DNA of 9,297 bases from Candidatus Eiseniibacteriota bacterium (GTDB lineage Bacteria; Arandabacterota; Arandabacteria; Arandabacterales; Arandabacteraceae): positions 1 to 9,297 of the forward strand of contig JAUXGG010000040.1 of assembly GCA_030622265.1 (NCBI GenBank). Direction: 5' to 3'. The notes under the pieces are model-generated. The model saw only the letters and a program-made list of their open reading frames with translations. It made no database searches and was not told the DNA's origin. How positions within the stretch are numbered: the first letter of the stretch is position 1; each line of letters opens with the position of its first letter. The position numbers and the translations under genes are program-made. Below, piece by piece: positions 7,162 to 9,297 of this stretch.

Positions 7162-8012
7162 AGCCGGTAGATTTCAGAATGATCGATCTTACTCAACCCT
7201 TGAGCGTGATGACGCCGCCCTGGCCGACCTATGAACCGCTCCAGCTCAAGTTCTTCAAGCGGCTGGCTCCGAACGGCGCCAATGGCCAGATCATAACCAC
7301 GAGCAATCATGTGGGCACCCACCTGGATGGTCCGGTTCATTTCTGCACCCATGGCGGTGACATCGCGAGCCTTCCCCTGAATGACTATCTTTGTGGTCCG
7401 GGGGTGGTCGTCGACTTGAGCGATATCGCGGAGGACTATGGCCTCTACAGCTCAAAGGACGTGGAGGACCGGGTCGAGGTCAAGGAAGGCGATATCCTTA
7501 TCATTAACACCGGCTATCACAAATATGCCTGGGACCAGCCCGGGGCGGACGAGCTCAGGTACATGATCCGGCATCCCGGACCCCAGATGGAGTTCGCGAC
7601 CTGGGCCAAGCAGAAGAAGCTCAAGTGGATCGGTGTGGACTGCGGTTCGGCCGATCATCCCATGAACACCAAGATCAGGGACTGGATGCCGAAAGACGCC
7701 GGGAAGGCCGACGCGTTCTTGAAGCAGAAATACGGCAAGGGTCTGGACGAGCTCTTCCCGCCGGACCATTACCAGCTCATGCACATAGCCCTGTTCCACA
7801 TTCCGATAGTGCATGCGGAGAACCTGGGCGGGGACATAGATCTCCTGCTCAACCAGCGTGTCACCATAGGCTGCTACCCGTGGAGGTTCGTAAACGGCGA
7901 ATCCTGCATAAGCAGGATCGTGGCCTTCGTGACTCCGGATGAGCATGAGGCGTGGATGAAAAAGAAGGAGGGAATGAAGCTCACCGGATTCGGTGACTGC
8001 GTTCCTTCCTGA
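7158..8012 (+). CDS. Cyclase-family (PF04199) metal-dependent hydrolase
   Basis: This 284-residue cytoplasmic protein belongs to the cyclase/kynurenine formamidase-like family. Its signature NHVGTHLDGPVHF supplies H51, H55 and D57 (HxxxHxD metal ligands) and the probable catalytic H61. A second pair, H209 and E221, is separated by 12 residues, the same spacing as the other metal ligands in bacterial kynurenine formamidase. The site is therefore complete and probably binds zinc or manganese. Members hydrolyse cyclic or linear amides, for example N-formylkynurenine and isatin. A segment at about residues 130-200 (containing WIGVDCGSADHP) is longer than in KynB, pointing to a separate subfamily. 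There are no tryptophan-pathway neighbours, so a kynurenine role is unlikely. Its place last in an operon with a Mo hydroxylase and carbamoyltransferase-like genes suggests that it opens a heterocycle or cleaves an imide or ureide; this is inference. The start overlaps the DUF1116 stop as ATGA. Confidence 0.9.
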   Translation: MKPVDFRMIDLTQPLSVMTPPWPTYEPLQLKFFKRLAPNGANGQIITTSNHVGTHLDGPVHFCTHGGDIASLPLNDYLCGPGVVVDLSDIAEDYGLYSSKDVEDRVEVKEGDILIINTGYHKYAWDQPGADELRYMIRHPGPQMEFATWAKQKKLKWIGVDCGSADHPMNTKIRDWMPKDAGKADAFLKQKYGKGLDELFPPDHYQLMHIALFHIPIVHAENLGGDIDLLLNQRVTIGCYPWRFVNGESCISRIVAFVTPDEHEAWMKKKEGMKLTGFGDCVPS

Positions 8013-8015
8013 TGC

Positions 8016-8687
8016 TCAGCGCTTCGGGATAATCTCTATCTCGTAGAGGTAGGGCCAGAGCTTGCCGGTGACGAAGAGGCGCTTGCCTTCCGCGTCATAG
8101 GCGATGCCGTTCAGGATATCGGCGCCGCGCCTCTCGCCGGGCTCGAGCAGCCCGGTCAGGTCGATCCAGGCCGTGACCTCTCCGGTCTCGGGGGAGATCC
8201 GGGCGATCAAGTCGGTCTGCCATACATTGGCGAAGATCTTACCATCGATGTATTCAAGCTCGTTAAGACCTATGACGGGCTTGCTGCCATCCCTGACTAT
8301 CACCTGCCCGGTCCTCTGGAACGAGTCAGGATCGAGGAAGTGAAGCATCGACGTGCCATCGCTCATGATGAGGCGCTCGCCATCGGAGGTTATCCCCCAG
8401 CCGCCGGTGGTGTATGTGAACTCCCGCAAGAGATCGAAAGTGGCGGCATCATAGACGAAGCCGGTCCGGGAGGACAATGTAAGCTGAACGATCGTATCGT
8501 CCCATACCGTTATCCCCTCCCCGAAGTAGACATCGGAAAGATCAAGAATCCTTACCACTTCTCCGGTCTCGAGATCGATCTCCCGAAGTGAGGAGTGCCC
8601 CTTAAGACCCGTGCCCTCATAGAGGATTCCGTCTGCGAATACCAGGCCCTGGGTGAAGGCGCCAGGGTCGTGAGGGTAGGTGTTCAC
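8016..8687 (-). CDS. Glutaminyl-peptide cyclotransferase, plant type (5' end uncertain)
   Basis: The uninterrupted canonical part encodes 223 residues resembling the PF05096 glutamine cyclotransferase family, a beta-propeller enzyme that forms N-terminal pyroglutamate. It starts with the family hallmark NTYPHDPGAFTQGL, followed by repeated blade-like units (FADGILYEGTG, DLETGEVVRILDL, LNELEYIDGKIFANVWQTDLIARI) and the C-terminal GIAYDAEGKRLFVTGKLWPYLYEI. Family members are usually about 260-290 residues with an N-terminal signal or anchor. The GTG at 8687 is therefore unlikely to be the real start: the frame stays open upstream and still matches the family (FTYRVV just before). The upstream extension is described separately (8688-8861). 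The enzyme would act outside the cytoplasm. It converges with the cyclase gene, leaving only 3 bases between the stop codons, and follows an ABC permease gene on the same strand. Confidence 0.85.
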   Translation of the reverse strand: MNTYPHDPGAFTQGLVFADGILYEGTGLKGHSSLREIDLETGEVVRILDLSDVYFGEGITVWDDTIVQLTLSSRTGFVYDAATFDLLREFTYTTGGWGITSDGERLIMSDGTSMLHFLDPDSFQRTGQVIVRDGSKPVIGLNELEYIDGKIFANVWQTDLIARISPETGEVTAWIDLTGLLEPGERRGADILNGIAYDAEGKRLFVTGKLWPYLYEIEIIPKR

Positions 8688-8861
8688 GACCCGGTAGGTA
8701 AAGGTCCGGGTCGTAGAGGTTCCTATGCCGCGCCGCTCGGGACGCTGCCGGAAGTAGATGAGAACAACGGCGGCAATGACAATGGCGGCGATGATCGCAG
8801 TTCTTCGTGATGGTCCTATGAGTGCTGTCTCCGGCTTCGCGTTTCGCCCATTCTATTTCAT
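8688..8861 (-). other. 5' extension of the cyclotransferase gene: membrane anchor behind an in-frame amber codon
   Basis: Read on the minus strand in the cyclotransferase frame, the sequence from 8861 is ATG AAA TAG AAT GGG CGA, and it then runs open to the end of the gene. It encodes a basic stretch (SRR), a hydrophobic helix (AIIAAIVIAAVVLIYF, about residues 22-37) and a linker into FTYRVV. With these residues the protein reaches about 281 residues, normal for the family. No ATG, GTG, TTG or CTG occurs in this frame between the TAG at 8855-8853 and the GTG at 8687. Possible explanations are amber readthrough, initiation at ATA 8819-8817 (GGAG lies 9 bases upstream), a frameshift from the ATG at 8851, a genuine disabling mutation, or a sequencing error. 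What is seen is the open frame and the anchor; the mechanism is unknown. Confidence 0.75.
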
Positions 8862-8868
8862 TCGGGGA

Positions 8869-8872
8869 CCTC
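8869..8872 (-). promoter_or_regulatory. Ribosome binding site before the ATG at 8861
   Basis: On the minus strand GAGG (8872 to 8869) is followed by 7 bases and then ATG at 8861. The ideal spacing marks this as the probable ancestral start of the cyclotransferase gene, even though codon 3 is TAG. Confidence 0.55.
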
Positions 8873-8896
8873 AGGCAAGATGCACGTGCCGCGGAT

Positions 8897-9297
8897 CTAA
8901 GATTGGGTGGTCCAGGCGAAGGCGCGCACGCCGATCAAGAAGCACACGACTCCCACGGCCCAGAGGATCCCGCAGGGCAGCATCATCTCTCCCAGGGTGA
9001 ACTGGCGCCAGACGGCACCCTCCATCGATAAGATCGCCCACTTGACCGGGCTGAAATGACTTAAGGTAGGCATCCAGGAAGGTAGGGCGAAGAGCGGGAT
9101 CATGCCGCCCCCTATCATTGACATCACAAGCAGAATGCCCCAGCCGATGCCTCCCGCGGACTGTTCAGTCTTACCTAACACCGAGAGCAGCATCATGATC
9201 CCGACAAAGGCGATCGACGCCGATACGATGGCAAGCGCCAGCAGGGGGACTGAGCCGGGCCGGAGCCCGAAGACAACTCTTGCGAGGGAGAAGAGCA
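8897..9297 (-). CDS. ABC-2 type transporter permease, C-terminal fragment
   Basis: The frame is open from the right edge to a TAG at 8899-8897, giving 132 visible residues; the rest of the gene lies beyond the window. There are three hydrophobic segments: about 9263-9186 (PLLALAIVSASIAFVGIMML), about 9155-9090 (GIGWGILLVMSMIGGGMIPL) and about 8990-8912 (LPCGILWAVGVVCFLIGVRA). The segment GGMIPLFALPSWMPTLSHFSPVKWAI resembles the ABC-2 permease pattern of a membrane helix, P-x-x-x-LP-x-W, and then P-x-x-W/Y ahead of the last loop. The protein would be an inner-membrane exporter subunit working with an ATPase encoded elsewhere. An ATG at 9196 is internal, because homology and the open frame continue upstream of it. 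The cyclotransferase start region follows after about 35 bases on the same strand, so the two may be co-transcribed. The substrate is unknown. Confidence 0.82.
   Translation of the reverse strand, partial: LFSLARVVFGLRPGSVPLLALAIVSASIAFVGIMMLLSVLGKTEQSAGGIGWGILLVMSMIGGGMIPLFALPSWMPTLSHFSPVKWAILSMEGAVWRQFTLGEMMLPCGILWAVGVVCFLIGVRAFAWTTQS

Noticed and set aside
7158..8012. Assignment as kynurenine formamidase (KynB)
   Set aside because: The metal site fits, but the middle region is longer and no tryptophan-degradation genes are near.
8016..8855. General reassignment of TAG to an amino acid in this organism
   Set aside because: TAG ends fdrA (followed by further stops at the repeat) and the ABC permease gene, so it acts as a normal stop; only a local explanation is reasonable.
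8897..9196. A small 99-residue membrane protein starting at ATG 9196
   Set aside because: The frame remains open to the window edge with further transporter-like membrane sequence, so it is the end of a larger permease.

Overview
The window is a GC-rich, densely coded stretch of what looks like a bacterial chromosome. Most genes have Shine-Dalgarno sites, and start codons repeatedly overlap the preceding stop as ATGA. The lineage cannot be fixed from the sequence. The gene content suggests an anaerobe or facultative organism that breaks down nitrogen heterocycles or ureides. Arg AGG and Ile ATA codons are common despite the high GC content. Stop codons are mixed TGA, TAA and TAG, so TAG serves as an ordinary stop at least twice.

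Positions 1-8012 (+ strand) form one tightly packed operon that is cut by the left edge of the window. Its first part is a three-subunit molybdenum hydroxylase of the xanthine dehydrogenase/CO dehydrogenase superfamily in M-S-L order: the C-terminal end of the FAD subunit (1-246), the [2Fe-2S] subunit (243-713) and the molybdopterin subunit (723-3149). Its second part is a DUF2877 protein (AllH/YlbF family, 3146-4150), FdrA (AllF family, 4131-5702) and a DUF1116 protein (AllG/YlbE family, 5695-7161). These correspond to the three E. coli proteins assigned to oxamate (oxalurate) carbamoyltransferase in anaerobic allantoin catabolism. The last gene is a cyclase-family metal hydrolase (7158-8012) with a kynurenine-formamidase-like site. 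A coherent reading, which is inference, is this: the Mo enzyme hydroxylates an N-heterocycle, the cyclase-family enzyme opens a ring or amide, and the AllFGH-like complex cleaves a carbamoyl group by phosphorolysis to carbamoyl phosphate. A carbamate kinase outside the window could then make ATP from it. The substrate cannot be named from this sequence.

Positions 8016-9297 (- strand) hold a separate convergent unit read right to left: the C-terminal end of an ABC-2 type transporter permease (8897 to beyond 9297), then a plant-type glutaminyl-peptide cyclotransferase (PF05096-like). The clear reading frame of the cyclotransferase continues upstream of its first canonical start through a membrane anchor. 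It reaches an ATG with a well-placed Shine-Dalgarno site, but that ATG is followed by an in-frame TAG at codon 3.

The most interesting points are the pairing of a molybdenum hydroxylase and a cyclase with AllFGH-like genes; a module found at the C terminus of E. coli FdrA that here sits at the N terminus of the DUF1116 protein; a triplicated 12-bp stop/start cassette at exactly that gene boundary; and the amber codon or missing start in the cyclotransferase gene. No stretch over 300 bases lacks a gene. No RNA gene, CRISPR array or insertion sequence was seen.
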